Source of the DNA: Metaphire vulgaris
Lineage: Eukaryota; Annelida; Clitellata; Crassiclitellata; Megascolecidae
Direction: 5' to 3'
DNA length: 64,000 nucleotides
Assembly: GCA_018105865.1 (NCBI GenBank)
Contig: CM030841.1
Span: forward strand, 8,312,729 to 8,376,728
The number at the start of each line of letters is the position of its first letter. Position 1 is the stretch's first letter. The translations under genes were made by a program, and so were the position numbers. The notes below the pieces were generated by a model, which was not told the DNA's origin, did no database searches, and saw only the letters and a program-made list of their open reading frames with translations. Shown here piece by piece: positions 46,050 through 58,188 of the stretch.

Positions 46050-46309
46050 CAGGGATATTCAACTAAGTTTCATGAAGGGCCACATTTTTATGACTGGTGC
46101 CCTATAAGGCCAGAGGGCCAACATTTTTTAGTCAAAAAGAAATAGTTCATAAGTCATAGAAAACAGGTCAGCTGAAAACAAGGCATTTAGATATATTTCG
46201 TATGTATTAGAAACAAGTTATTGATCGTTTCAGTCTCTTTGCGGGCCATTAATTTCGCAGCTCCTGGCAGGCCGAATCTGGCCCGCGGGCCGTCAGTTGA
46301 ATGCTTCTG
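46050..46309. mobile_element. hAT-like element, CAGGGATATTCAACT
   Basis: CAGGGATATTCAACTAAG and CAGTTGAATGCTTCTG ends, with AAGGGCCACA and GGCCCGCGGGCC inside. Directly follows 45947-46047. Confidence 0.65.
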
Positions 46310-46693
46310 CCAATAGGGCCTATTTGTGCAAGAGGAGTAGAGTTAGGTCTATCAGAGCTGCGCTGAAACTAGCATCACAATGGCTGTTGTATCGTTATTC
46401 TGCCAATGGTGCGGTGTTGTTGACTCCAATGCTTAGGCCTAAGTCCAGTCCTCTCGAGTATTTCGTTTATTTCCTCCTTTCGGCGGATCTGCATCAAATC
46501 GCAGTATCGTTCCTCGAGAAGCGCTCGATCGTTAGCTCTTCTGCTTCGGACGTATTAATTTCTGCCCCAAGGAGGTCGTTCGCATGGAACTGTTTGTTGC
46601 TGTAAAGCATCCGAGACGGTTCAATACAGATTGGCATATATATATAAAATCATAGCACGGAATATACATAGCAATGCGTGATACAGATAAAAC

Positions 46694-46949
46694 CAGGGCT
46701 TTTTTGTGCCGGAACGAGGCGGAACGCCGTTCCGGAAAATATGAATGCCGTTCCGGAAAATCGGGACTGATATTTAAAAAAAACTGTGGCGACTAAAAAA
46801 AGGACATCGCCCGTAAAATAGTGTTTTATTGGGATTTGAAAACTTCTGTGACGACTTTAAAAAGGTCATCACCGAAATTTAGAAATTTTGGGGTGCAAAA
46901 TAGAAATCTTGCCCCGTTTCGAAAAATATTTTTTTAACAAAAAGCCCTG
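46694..46949. mobile_element. hAT MITE, CAGGGCTTTTTTGTG family, TSD GATAAAAC
   Basis: CAGGGCTTTTTTGTG and AACAAAAAGCCCTG ends; exact duplications GATAAAAC at 46686-46693 and 46950-46957. Tandem GCCGTTCCGGAAAAT units inside and two palindrome boxes (46788, 46849). Confidence 0.93.
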
Positions 46950-47331
46950 GATAAAACTGTACCACTAGAAGCAGTTCATGCTATCGAGCGTTACATACAT
47001 GGCTCTTGAAAGTATGTACTGCTGTTCACAAGAGATAAGAGAGCATAAGACAGAAGTATAATGAAGAGATATCAAACGCGTCCAATGACTTCGTCCTTCT
47101 TATCCTACGATCAGTGATCCAGTTGTCCATTGAGACAGCGCATAATCAAAGATCTAATGAATTTCAAAGACTCAGGAGAAAATGACGTATAGGCTAATAG
47201 GCACTACAACAGTCAGTATTTGCAAACATGTTTGGTTAAACGAATGTTCGAGCGATGGGGATAAAGCAAAGACTGTTGACATAATGGAGTGACCACGAAA
47301 AGGTCTGAATACTGTACTGTATAGACTACCA

Positions 47332-47430
47332 GTGGCGTAGCCAGGAGTTCAGAATAGGGACGGGCATTTCGACGTTTTCCGGCCAAAAATCGTGACGAGC
47401 TTTTGCTCGGTCGCCATAGCTCGCCATATC

Positions 47431-47478
<48 letters not shown>

Positions 47479-47480
47479 GA
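47332..47480. repeat. CAGTGGCGTAGCCAGG element end and (AT)n tract
   Basis: CAGTGGCGTAGCCAGGAGTT at 47332 is one end of an element whose partner is not found. An (AT)n tract follows at about 47435-47474. Confidence 0.6.
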
Positions 47481-48203
47481 ACTGGGTGAATCGCAAATGA
47501 CTGTTACAAACCAATACAATGCGATTTTTCTAGCGTTGCTTACAGACCTAAATAATTGCCGCATCTTCTTGCGGACCTCCCCCTCCACCACCGCTCCTAG
47601 GCACACCATTGAGAGTACCTATCTGGTATTCTGGCATTACGCTGAGGCGAATGTGTGCTGCGTAAGCGTTCTTTATGTGCCGTCGAACGCTCTTCAGTCG
47701 TTGCGTCCATAGTATACAGCGTGGATCCATTCTATCGCTCTCGTCTGCGACGTCGGAGACTTTGTCGTCTGGTCGACAGATGATGAGAAGTTTCGACTTT
47801 CGTTGCATACGACGAACGCAGTTAGACCTACGGCTAAACATCCGCAAGCAGCCGACAACGACAACGCCTGTTAGATATAGATAGTTATGAGAGACGGCCT
47901 ATTGTCATTCGCCAATTAAAGACGAGACACTCGGTGAGGAAATTTCGGACACAAAGTCAGGAGATTAATTAATTATATTGACTTCAGTTTTAATCCAGCA
48001 GAGGGGAAAAGAATTCGGTTACGAGCGATTACGAAGACGAACGCTGAAATGGAGAGTAACGTAACAGCCATTCAGAATTCATCGGGAGTCGCGCTCAGTT
48101 TCTATCGGGTAGGTTCGCACTTGTTCGTATTTATCATGTAAATTAGCAATATTATTCTATATTAAATGCGAGGCATTTCTGCAAACCAGAACAGCAGATA
48201 TTT
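47481..48203. other. unassigned stretch with a possible small first exon
   Basis: A minus-strand frame of 99 codons (47548-47847) is GC-richer than its surroundings but matches nothing I know. On the plus strand, 48049-48108 reads MESNVTAIQNSSGVALSFYR with a good donor (CGG|GTAGGT). It could be a first exon with two N-glycosylation sites, but no following exon is visible. Neither is supported as a gene. Confidence 0.2.
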
Positions 48204-48385
48204 CAGTGGCGGCTCCACATGGGGGCCCGGGGTGGCCCCTATTGAATGCCTGGCCCAGTGGTCCCCCTGCTGGGACCCTATACTTACTATACTACATACC
48301 TATCAACAAATGGTTGGTCACATGGTTAGAAGTTGCCACCCGACGCCACGCTCCCCCCACTTGCCAAATCCTGGAGCCGCCACTG
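48204..48385. mobile_element. hAT-like MITE, CAGTGGCGGCTCC family, copy 2
   Basis: Perfect 13-bp inverted ends CAGTGGCGGCTCC and GGAGCCGCCACTG. No matching 8-bp flank. Body related to 42575-42745. Confidence 0.82.
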
Positions 48386-48479
48386 CTTACAAGTATAAGC
48401 ATGTACGAAGATCGATCAGTGAGTATTTCTGTCGTGTGGATCAAATAATGTCATAATTTTAACGGAAAGCAGAGGAGGA

Positions 48480-48600
48480 AAGTAGAATGAGAGAGTGAAA
48501 GAGAGACAGATAGACAGAGAGACAGAGAGAGAGAGAGAAGGATAGAGCGAGTGAGAGAGTCAGAGAGTTTGAGAGAAAGACAGTCTGACAGAGACACGGA
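48480..48600. repeat. GA-rich simple repeat
   Basis: Interrupted (GA)n and (GACA)n. Confidence 0.92.
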
Positions 48601-49319
48601 ACAGTGATTGGCTTCTTCGTTGTTGGAATACAGTGTATTTGAATTGGACGAGGATCGATTTCCGTTTCCTTTATTTCGTCACTCGGAACTTCGATTCAGT
48701 GCAACGATAGAACAGAGGGTGGATCACTTAGTGTAAAATTTGAATGCAATTAAACGCTTAGCAGACGACAGACGACATTTCTTACATTTGCATAACGTTT
48801 GCAAGTTGGCAACTTGTTATTTTTTGTAGCTTACACATTATATATATATACATATACATAAATATATACATTATAAAAAACAAAAAGTTAAAATTTTGTT
48901 TCTCCACAAGGCTGCACATGTTCCATGATGCTAGTAATAGATATGCAAAATTTTATGATGATCTGATGATATTTAGAGGTAGCTACAATACTTCTTGTTG
49001 TATGTATACGATAATCAGAAACTAGCAGTTTATTACTTACATTGTGTAATGCAAATTATTTATAACAGATTGAAATCCAAAATAATTAAATGCAGTATCA
49101 GCCTTTCAATCAGTTTAATAGGTATATTAAATTTAGGGTTAGCAAAAGTCTAGCGTCTTTAGGGTAAACGTAAGAGAGTCTTAGCTTCAAAGTCTTAAGG
49201 ATTTATTTTTGAGTAAGTGAGCATGACAGAGCTGCCTTTGTAGGAATTGGAAATAATTTCCTGTGTCTGCTGACCAGCTTCACCAGATATTGTTTTTGAT
49301 CCTCGTTTATTGTAAGGGT
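48601..49319. other. no gene recognised
   Basis: AT-rich sequence with a short TATATA patch near 48840; nothing else. Confidence 0.4.
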
Positions 49320-50830
49320 ATTGTTATATTGAATGAAAGCAATGCCCCGTTCTGCAGTCATTGACAACTTTGAGAAGCTTCACGCTTTGTTTCATTTCCT
49401 GAAATATACTGTCTTCAGTCCACAAAGCAACTGGCTTGGATAAGAAAGACTGAGCTTTTTGCTGTCCGTCCTTGTCAAGCAAGTCGAACAGCTTCAAAGA
49501 TCTGCTGGTAACATATTCTTCAAGAGGGGTAGAATAATTGAAAGTTTTTTCGTCCAGGCGCCTGAAGTTGTTCGAGTTTAATGGACGGGAGAAGTTGCTG
49601 GCCATTGCTGCCTTGGTTTCGTCGCTCACTTTATCATCAAATAAGGCAAGTGTGATAAGATGTTCAGAGAAATACCACAAGTGGCGAGAGAATGCCTTGA
49701 TTGCAGCTACTCTAACGGTCGACACTGGGTAATGATGTAGAAGATCAAGCACCTTGAAGCCGTTGAATGGTGCACATTGTGCAAGAGGAGCTTCATGCCA
49801 GAAGCGAGCAAAGAGGACGGCAACGAAGACAGAAATGTTGATAAGCCATTCTGCTCACGTGCCGTCACATTTAACTGACCTTTGAATAAGAACATTTTCA
49901 GGGAATAGATGGCTTTCGCCATCCACCTGGCTCTGTGCAATGCACCCGGTGCACGAAACCTGGGATGACCCTCCAATGAACCTCTAAGAAAAAAGATAGC
50001 TCAGTTCAACCAACTCACGGTAGTCTTCTCTTGGTGCTTTACATTTCAGTGCTTCAGCGTAGAATGACAAAATTTCAGTTCGCTGTCTGTATATGTTATA
50101 CCGTTAAACATGTTACTGTCGGGATTAGGAATCTGAAAATCTGGCTGGTTACGGGTAATGCGTTATAATTGGCCACATCTTGCGAAACCTCTGGAAGAGT
50201 TTGATCTCAGGTCCACAGGATGGTCCAAGAACTGCAGAAAACACGGCTGCCAGCATTCGAACGGCTGATGACGGCATGCTATCCACGCCAGTTCTCTACC
50301 GATTGCTTTTTCAATGAGGGTGCAACAAATGCAGACCCATGTTGGCTGCTGTTGTATCAAACATGAGTCCCTGCACCAGTTCTTCCAGTTTCCAGTCATT
50401 CAAGGAATGAATACAAGCTTGTGATTGTTCTTCGCCAATTCCTCTGCTAATTTTAGGCACAGCAAGTAGTTGTTCTGTTTGCCCACTAGTCACCAAAAAT
50501 TGCTATACGATCAACAAGAACAATCACCACCGCCAGTAATGTCAAATTAGCTTCCCATCCCAATGGAGAATAAGTGGTAGTGGAGAGAATATTTTTTTTC
50601 AGCTGTTGATGTCGCCATTGGAAAATTATTAAAAAGAACCGAGAGGCAACCCTTCAGCATCAGCCGCCCAAATCAAATGAGTAATTAAACAGTCAGCAGT
50701 AAGAAGTTGCTTCTGGTAGCGACCTTCAAATATGCATCAATATGTACAAAAACCTGCCTGCACACTCTTTTTTACGTAGTGTAACAAGGGCACTTGTGGA
50801 GAACCGAAAATTATACTTTTTTTCTTTCCC
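49320..50830 (-). pseudogene. degenerate element-borne protein of a widespread invertebrate family
   Basis: Minus strand, top to bottom: QGLMFDTTAANMG, a CxH-type segment with RELAWIACRH, GHPRFRAPGALHRARWMAKA, IYSLKMFLFKGQLNVTAREQ, AFSRHLWYFSEHLITLALFD, DKVSDETKAAMA and QSVKLLKVVNDC. This order matches multicopy uncharacterised proteins I recall from arthropods, cnidarians and molluscs; FDTTxxNxG and the later acidic residues suggest an RNase H-like (transposase-type) fold. At least three frameshifts break the reading. Relationship to a named superfamily is uncertain. Confidence 0.6.
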
Positions 50831-50859
50831 ATAGTATTGTGGGCCACCCTAATACACAT

Positions 50860-50970
50860 ATATTATACATATATATATATATTATATATATAACATCTAG
50901 CTTTACATTGTATATAATTATTTATAAGCGTGACAATTACAGTGTTCATAATAATATATTTTAATAATAT
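50860..50970. repeat. AT-rich (TATA) low-complexity sequence
   Basis: TATATA-rich tract without other content. Confidence 0.7.
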
Positions 50971-50999
50971 CTATGATATGTAAGTCTAAAGGGAGCGAG

Positions 51000-51147
51000 C
51001 ACCTGGAGCAGTGTTAGGATTCTTTTCATGCAACCGGAGTGTCGCTGGTTCGAATCTAACCCCTATATATAGAGTCAGATTCGAACCCTGCATAGTGACT
51101 TTGGACAAGTTCTTCACCCCTATATGAGGAAGGCAGCGCAGGAAACA

Positions 51148-51184
<37 letters not shown>

Positions 51185-51190
51185 GCCATT
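51000..51190 (+). mobile_element. possible tRNA-like SINE followed by (CT)n
   Basis: Plus strand has GAGCACCTGGAGCAGTGTTA and GTCGCTGGTTCGAATCTAAC (box A- and box B-like). A second B-like motif in reverse is at about 51070, and a (TC)n tract follows at 51151-51181. Confidence 0.4.
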
Positions 51191-51362
51191 TGCGGATGGC
51201 CAAAATATTTTAGCCAAACTGCAGTGTTCTATGCAAACCAGAAGGCCAGTCTTAAAGGCAATTCTGTGCCTATAAATTGAAAACATATATGGCATGTTCA
51301 TGCTTGAGAGCCTTGGTGATGGTTCGAGCAATAGAATTCAGAATAATTAAAGCTATTTTGCG

Positions 51363-51364
<2 letters not shown>

Positions 51365-51399
<35 letters not shown>
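51365..51399. repeat. (AT)n microsatellite
   Basis: About 17 AT units. Confidence 0.95.
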
Positions 51400-51403
<4 letters not shown>

Positions 51404-52280
51404 TTCTCTTGAATAGATTCGTTGCAGACCATTGCTTAGTTTTCAGGTATATATCATCGCATTTAATATAGAATAAACCGCTGTGGGACCATTTCAATTT
51501 TCTATATCCTAAGACCATCGATTGAATTTGTTTTGGAAATACATGTATGAATTGACTGTATGTTAGATGCAATGCAGGCGATGTCTGAAGCTTCATCCGC
51601 GGCAAAAGACAATACCATCAGCATGAGAACGATCGAGGATAATTAATCCAAATCAGACATGGACTACAGGTTCATATTTTTAAAAGTTGGACTCTGAAAA
51701 GAAAAATACAGAGAAGAATAGAAGAAAGCAAAAGGGTCTCATTACGTACCATGCGACCCACCATAAAGCTGGAGACAATTTTAAAACCAGTTAATGACCG
51801 CAGAAAATTAATAAATGAAATAGGTTTTATGGCCAACCCAACCCGCCATAAACATGAACATTTCTGAACCAACAGCGACACCAGGTCAAAATTGGAGAGG
51901 ACAATACAACAAGGAATGATGTCCATGTCTGAGGGCAAATAAGTTCGCAAGGATGACGTGGTTTAGTTTCAGAAGAAAATTTCAGCAGCAGTCTGAAAGA
52001 CAGAAGATTGACATGGTTGGAGGAAAAGATACGTTTAAAGTGTAGATTTGAAAGAATTAACGAATTAACTTCGTTGATTGTTCAAATGGCGTTGCTCTTG
52101 TTTAATCATTAGCAGATAGCTACAGTTTAGCATATTGTGTAAAAGTTACATTTTACTTTTAGATATACATCTACGTGATTGTAATTCTCTATTTAGTTCT
52201 GCGCCTACATGTAATGCTGTAACCATGTAATGCTGTAACCAGAAACAAAACCCTCCTGCTTTTGATTACTGCAGCCCGGC
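51400..52280. other. no gene recognised
   Basis: Frames at 51672-51950 and 51363-51605 (minus) have no recognisable domain. Confidence 0.4.
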
Positions 52281-52564
52281 CAGTGGCGTGCAGAAATTGG
52301 TGGCTGCCCGGGGTCAAAGTCAATTTTGATGCCCACCATGGCCCCATCTCTTCTGCTGTATGCCCGGTGTTGACGAGCGAAAAAAGGTCGCCGAGTCTCC
52401 CCATCTGGTGTATGCCCGAAGACAAATCGATAATTTTAAGAACTTTAATGTAAAAACTGCTGACGAGCAAAATAGGTCGCCGATTCAATATTATGATGCC
52501 CCCTCTGGTGAATGCCCGGGGCCAACCTCCCACACGCCCAACCCCATCCGCACTCTACTGACTG
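52281..52564. mobile_element. hAT-like MITE, CAGTGGCGTGCAG family
   Basis: Starts CAGTGGCGTGCAGAA and ends CACTCTACTGACTG. Flanks AGCCCGGC (52273-52280) and AGTCCGGC (52565-52572) match at 7 of 8. Two palindrome boxes (52371, 52461). Confidence 0.78.
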
Positions 52565-52572
52565 AGTCCGGC

Positions 52573-53182
52573 TAATATACTGAAAGCAGCAGACAGCCAG
52601 ACACGTTCAAAACAGCGCGCGATCATCGGCCAAATTATAACATCTTATTCCGTGACTTTCACCAATGCGCTTTTACTGCTACCCCCTCCCCATTTACAAC
52701 CCAATTGTTCTCTCGTGAAAAAACCAGCAGAATAGGCTAATTATATTCTTTGCTTTAGGCGCTTTCATCAAACGATGCTCGACAGTCGACGCAGCAGCGT
52801 GTGGCATGCAACAGGCATTATTATAACGCATCCGGAGTTGCGACTTTTATTATTGGCGCCGACGGTGCTGTTCTATCGCCCGACATTCCGGGTTTCATTG
52901 TCGGATCCGAGGGTTGAAAATAATGAGTGCCGACCCGTTACACTTGTCGGGGGGATGCGGTCACTTGAAATCCCTCCGGAATACCTTGGCGTCGGGAAGA
53001 TAAGATCGAATTACGAACGCAAAGTGGCTTAGAAAATGCGCGAAAGGCGAAACACGTGGTTCGTAGGCAATAAAGTCACGCGTCTTCCGAAACAGAGCGC
53101 CCAGCATTAGGACTGTGAAATTGCTGTACTGGTTACACGGGTCAATGTTGAATTACGGCCTGGTTGTGTTGAACCCGCTATA
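52573..53182. other. no gene recognised
   Basis: The frame 52775-53032 is the longest here and has no recognisable domain. Confidence 0.4.
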
Positions 53183-53525
53183 GCCGGAGCGCCAAACGCG
53201 CGGCCCGCGGGCCGGATGCGGTCCGCGAAAGCGTTTCATCCGGCCCGCGTGAAAGTGGCTGAATAAAAGAAAAAAACTTTATGTCTATGCAAAGTTATTT
53301 TATTTAAGGCGTGTTCAAAAAGTACATATATATGAGAATCGGAAATTACGTATATGAGCTCAATTGTTTTGCATACGATATTAGAAATGAAATAAAAAGT
53401 TTTTAAACAATTCTTCAGCACGCCTTTTTATTTACTGATTAATGTGATAGACCTACTGTAGTTCGTGTTAATGCTGTGTACAAATTAGGCTCGCGACAAC
53501 CACAAAGGCTTTTAGGCGGCCCGCT
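53183..53525. repeat. hAT-like relic with GGCCCGCGGGCC
   Basis: GCCAAACGCGCGGCCCGCGG near 53190 and AGGCGGCCCGCTA near 53513 are typical subterminal motifs of hAT elements. Ends not resolved. Confidence 0.45.
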
Positions 53526-53564
53526 ATATGAAATGAATTTGACAACTCCTTACGTAATAGGTTT

Positions 53565-54002
53565 GGGACCGTCCAAAAAGTACGTAGCGTTCGAGAAGGA
53601 GGATCTAGGAAAGCGTGACAGTTTGTGACAGTGAAGGGACGAAAATCACATGTGACGTCACACATTTTGTTCATATAAGACCTGAAATAAGCGGAGATAT
53701 TTTCCAATCTCTAATGATGGATGTTTTAGCTGAAAAATATCAATGGTGTATAGTAATTATAATATGCTAGGCCCATGAAATTTTTGTCTCAATTAGGCCT
53801 ACATTCGTCATCATTACCGGAAGTTGAATATCTCTATGTTTCGCTGCTGAAAAATTGAACGAGAAACTCGATTTTATTAAATAGAAAACCCGCGGGACGT
53901 AATTTATGGACGACACTTTCAGGAGGTCCGAGATTTGTGACGCAATTAAAAAGAGGGTCAAAAAACTGTTAGAATAGCGTGACGTACTTTATGGACGTCC
54001 CC
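53565..54002. mobile_element. GGGACCGTCC-ended MITE (PIF/Harbinger- or ISL2EU-like)
   Basis: Left GGGACCGTCCAAAAAGTACG; right end in reverse GGGGACGTCCATAAAGTACG. The central part repeats GTAATTTATGGACGAC. Shared end motif with 55712 and 57927. Confidence 0.65.
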
Positions 54003-54284
54003 TAATCAGGCGTTTCTGCTTCCACTTATACTTCCAGTTGCGTTCGTTTTACGTCAGTCTTACGTCATTCGCATGCAGCGCGCGCGTGATGACGTTAGTA
54101 AAGGTCTCCGTCTGAGCAGCTTAAGCAGCTGTCACGTGTGACAACGAACAGCTGTGAAGGAATGAACAATAGCTCCAAAGCGTTAATTGTAATGAAAAAA
54201 TTCAGAACTACTACGGTGCGTAATATTTATTGTAGTCACTTACAGTTACATATTTCGCAAGTGCGTTTTAAACTTATATTATAT

Positions 54285-54625
54285 ATACTAGCTGTTTGCC
54301 CGTCAAAAATGACGGGACAGTTTACCTAATTTTTTTCTACCTGATTTAACCCCGTTAAAAACTTTATACGATATATTATATTTTTGTAAATGTTCTAGCA
54401 TTTCATTTTGTCCAGTGACGGGTCCTTGACCGGAACATGGCTTCGGTAGTTTGATATAGGGACGAATACGAGGAGTGAATAATCGAATATCTGAATTATG
54501 TTGGTCACATTTGAGTCGATAAGGGATGCTTAGGACAAAAACGGCAGAAAAGTTTTTGCCGCTGCCAGGACTTGAACCACATTATTAGCAGACCAGTACG
54601 CTAACCATTGTTCCACCTCGTGTAA
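54285..54625 (-). mobile_element. tRNA-like SINE relic
   Basis: Minus strand 54625-54550: GAGGTGGAACAATGGTTAGC (box A-like), CTGGTCTGC, GTGGTTCAAGTCCTGGC (box B-like). At the other end, CTAGCTGTTTGCCCGTC with GACGGG nearby looks like the family's distal end. Confidence 0.5.
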
Positions 54626-54721
54626 ACAACGTCCAGCTAAGCAATTATGAACGACGTCATCAAGCTCCGCCCATTATGAAATTGAAGTTGCTTATAGCAA
54701 CGATTAATTATATTATTAAAT

Positions 54722-54734
54722 AATTATATATATA

Positions 54735-54780
<46 letters not shown>

Positions 54781-54789
54781 TATATTGCA

Positions 54790-54882
<93 letters not shown>

Positions 54883-54932
54883 GACAGACAGACAGAGACA
54901 GAGAGACAGAGAGACAGAGAGAGAGAGTGAGG
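54722..54932. repeat. compound (AT)n, (GA)n, (GACA)n microsatellite
   Basis: AT tract to about 54775, GA tract 54793-54830, then GACA units to about 54930. Confidence 0.95.
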
Positions 54933-55530
54933 AAGAATTGTTATATATTGCTAGGATGAATGTCGCTTGCTATTTAGTCGCTTGTTCGATTATGCCTAGC
55001 GGCTGAATAGTAAGTATGATCGATGGCTAGAGTCTTTCGATGGTTGACCTGTAAGAGATCAACGAAACAAGTCCACGCATTTTTTCGCATTTCAATTTGC
55101 AGAATAAGGCCAATCAGATTATCTGGTGAGGAAAATTGTTGTTGTTTTTCACGCCTTGCTATGCTCCGCGTTAAATTGCATTGGATGCAAAGCGATTGTT
55201 GCCTATGCTCGTGTTTATGGAAAGAGATTTGATCAATATAAGAACGGAAACTATAAAATTTTATAGTTTCTCGGAACTTGGCGACTAGTTTTAAAATGTC
55301 AATTTGCGAGAGGCGTTTATGTCGTCCCATTGATCAATATGGCCGTTATGCAACATTTCTCCTGTAAATCTACCGTGAATAGATACAGTATGGACAATGT
55401 AAACTTTCAATAATTCACGGGCGTTTCTATCTAATACACTGGATATCACTTTATAGCCCTGCGGCGCATACCATTTTAATGCTCATTCCATCGACGCCAT
55501 TGAGTATTATAAATGGCGCTATAAAAGTGC

Positions 55531-55561
<31 letters not shown>

Positions 55562-55711
55562 CTCACTCTTTTTGAGGTTCCGACGGGAATGCGAATGATA
55601 GAGATTCGCATATTTTGAAACATTCACTTTGAAACCCGAACAGATAGATCGATGAAATTGCCTCACACCCACGATGACGGAATGATTGCTTTGAATTTAT
55701 TTTCTGCTCTG
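54933..55711. other. no gene recognised
   Basis: A minus-strand frame of 118 codons (54974-55330) shows no known domain. A short ATT run lies at 55532-55557. Confidence 0.35.
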
Positions 55712-56125
55712 GGGCTGTCCATTAATTACATCAACAAAATAGGGGAGGGTTTGAAAAAGTTTGACAGTTGTTGACAGGGGAGGATGGTCAAGAGAAGTTG
55801 ACGTCAGCAATTTCACTTTTTCATATGATAAAAAATAGGAAATTTCACGGAATACTATTTATTACAACGGAAAAACCCTACCAAGCAAAAAGGTCATCAC
55901 CACCACATTATCATGCTTGATGAACAAATGAAAGGAGTAAAAGGTCATCACCGTAAAAATAATAATCTTCTAAACTTTTGGCGGACCCGTCACTGATCTT
56001 AGCGGGAGGTGGGGGGTCATAAGTTTTTGACATGATTATAGGGGGTCACTGAAAGTTGACAGTTGCTGACACAGGGAGGGGTCAAAAATTGCCCAAAAAT
56101 TGTTGACGTAATTAATGGACAGCCC
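55712..56125. mobile_element. GGGCTGTCC-ended MITE (PIF/Harbinger- or ISL2EU-like), 414 bp
   Basis: GGGCTGTCCATTAATTAC at the left and the same in reverse at the right (17 of 18). Subterminal GACAGTTG(T/C)TGACA in both halves. A related relic is at about 21209. Two palindrome boxes near 55880 and 55938. Confidence 0.82.
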
Positions 56126-56550
56126 TTATTAGCTAAACAAGCGACAAAATTCTCATAAATTATAATAAAAATTAATAAATAATTAAATAATTTTAAAAAA
56201 TTCACTTCTTTGACTCGGCGCTGTTCTATAGACAAACGCATTGCAAGGAAAAACACGCATTTGAGCGATTCTCGCAAATCAATTCGAATCTTGACACGCA
56301 GAATTCAACGTAAGCGGGTCGTTTTTGTCGGTTTTAATAATATTTTTGTGATTGAGCTGTTTTTCCCTATAGAGGAATGATAAACGAGTTCTGGAAATCT
56401 TTTCACTTTTGATCGATGCTTAGAATCACGTCAAAAGCCATGAAATGGATCGGTGCCATTTGCCCTCTCGCATGTTAAAGGGATCTCGGCGGATCTCACG
56501 TTTGCAAGTCTGACTTGCTAATTTATTGCCAAGAGAGAATATAAGCCAAT
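56126..56550. other. no gene recognised
   Basis: AT-rich spacer between elements. Confidence 0.4.
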
Positions 56551-56842
56551 CAGTGGCGGTTCTAGGATTTCTTGGTGGGGATGGAGTGAATTCATAGAAA
56601 GTTGGTGGGGGATTAAAATAGAAGGAAAAAATCTATAAACTTTGTCGGAAATGGCTGAAAAAGGGAATTTTATCTCTAATTTGACTATACTTTACCGAAA
56701 AATAGGTTGACAACCAAAAAGGTCATTCGCAGTTAGTTTTACTAGACTTTTACCCAAAAATAGGTTTCACAAGCAAATTAGTAAGCCAGGAAGTCCGGTG
56801 GGGGATGCATCCCCACTCATCCCCCACATGGAACTGCCACTG
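56551..56842. mobile_element. hAT MITE, CAGTGGCGGTTCTAGG family, TSD AAGCCAAT
   Basis: CAGTGGCGGTTCTAGG to GGAACTGCCACTG; exact duplications AAGCCAAT at 56543-56550 and 56843-56850. Two decayed palindrome boxes (56708, 56766). Confidence 0.93.
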
Positions 56843-57189
56843 AAGCCAATAGTTTGTGAAGTCGTTACTTGATTAAATTATGCGCTGTGGAAACAGAATA
56901 TGTTTAAAGTTTGAGTGTAAATATAAATTCACAGACAAATTATTCTCTCTGTAACACGGTAAAGTGGGATTGTATTTAAGATGGCGCTCAATAACTTCTT
57001 TAGTAAGCATTCCGATATTAAACGTTATTAAGCATGAGTGCATATTAAATTATTCTAAATTAGGCCACGATAATCTGAGTCTAGGTATAACTGACACCGG
57101 AATAATACATTTTTCTGCTGTGAAGAGAACTAGCAGTTGTGCTTATGATGGATCTAACTCTAAAATATCTAAAGCATGATAGATGTGAC

Positions 57190-57545
57190 GGCAGAAAGAG
57201 GAGTGACACTGAAAATAGCAAGGAGTTACACAGGAAATAGCAAGGAGTTACACAGGAAATAGCAAGGAGTGACACAGGAGATAGCAAGGAGTGACACAGG
57301 AAATAGCAAAGAGTGACACAAGAAAAGGGTGACAGGAAAGAGCAGGGAAAGGAAATAGAGTGACACAGGAGATACAGTGACACAGGAAAGCAAAGCAAAG
57401 TGACACAGTGACGCAGGAAATAGCAAAGTGTGACGCAGGAAATAGCAAAGAGTGACACAGGAAATAGCATACAGGTCGGCAGAAATGAGAGTGACACAGG
57501 AAAAGCAAAGACGGAAATAATGGAGTTGAAATAAAATAGTGTCAG
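57190..57545. repeat. GTGACACAGGAAATAGCAA minisatellite
   Basis: About 13-15 units of 20-25 bp, regular at 57205-57320 and irregular afterwards. The large Cys/Phe/Ser-rich minus-strand frame (57081-57686) is its translation and not a gene. Confidence 0.92.
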
Positions 57546-57926
57546 GAAAAGCACAGGTCGTGACGGAAAGAGAGAGTGCGTTGCACTCGTAAAGAGAGCG
57601 TTGTCAATACTGGCAGGATAAAATCGGTTCTGTCCAACACTTTTCGGACTGAGGCTATATATTGGCCGAAGTTTTCGAAGATTCATTGTGTCGCCTGTCC
57701 TTTCCGTTTACGACCGATTTCGAAAAGTTATTAATACAATTGGACGAATGAGAACGTTGATGTTGAGCGGTCTGCGAAAGTTGCCTGAATCTTTCGTTAA
57801 TATTGAATAGAGCTGTTTGTTTTAATATTGTTCTCAGCTAAACGCAAACGACAAATATTCCGCTGTCCCTGTGGGCGCCCCAGCATTTATAGCCGACGTC
57901 GTCTTTTAGACCTTCCAATGTGCGTA

Positions 57927-58068
57927 GGGTTCATCCATATAGTACGTACGCAAAAAAGTAATATTTTAACTGTCTGCCCCCGTTGCACATAGCGTACATG
58001 TACATAGGAAAAATCTCCAAAATCCGATCCTCATCCCCTCAGTGCGTACGTATTATATGGATGGACCC
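57927..58068. mobile_element. 142-bp MITE with GGGTTCATCCATATAGTACG ends
   Basis: Left GGGTTCATCCATATAGTACG and right, in reverse, GGGTCCATCCATATAATACG. The GTCCAT(A/T)...TACGTAC layout resembles 53565 and 55712. Confidence 0.82.
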
Positions 58069-58188
58069 TTAGTACTTTATTCGTAGTATTTTTATCCACC
58101 AACCTTTAAATTTACCGTCGTGAAGATGCTATGAGACAGATCGAATTCCTCTCGCAACTGCACGCAAAATCCCTCTTATGCAATCACA

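Noticed and set aside
47548..47847. 99-codon minus-strand frame as a gene
   Set aside because: Reasonable composition but no recognisable domain, no splice context and no partner exon; the opposite strand is also open for 69 codons.
54974..55330. 118-codon minus-strand frame as a gene
   Set aside because: No similarity to any family I know and no supporting signals.
57081..57686. 201-codon minus-strand frame rich in FPVSLLAISCVT
   Set aside because: It is the translation of the GTGACACAGGAAATAGCAA minisatellite in all frames; no domain.
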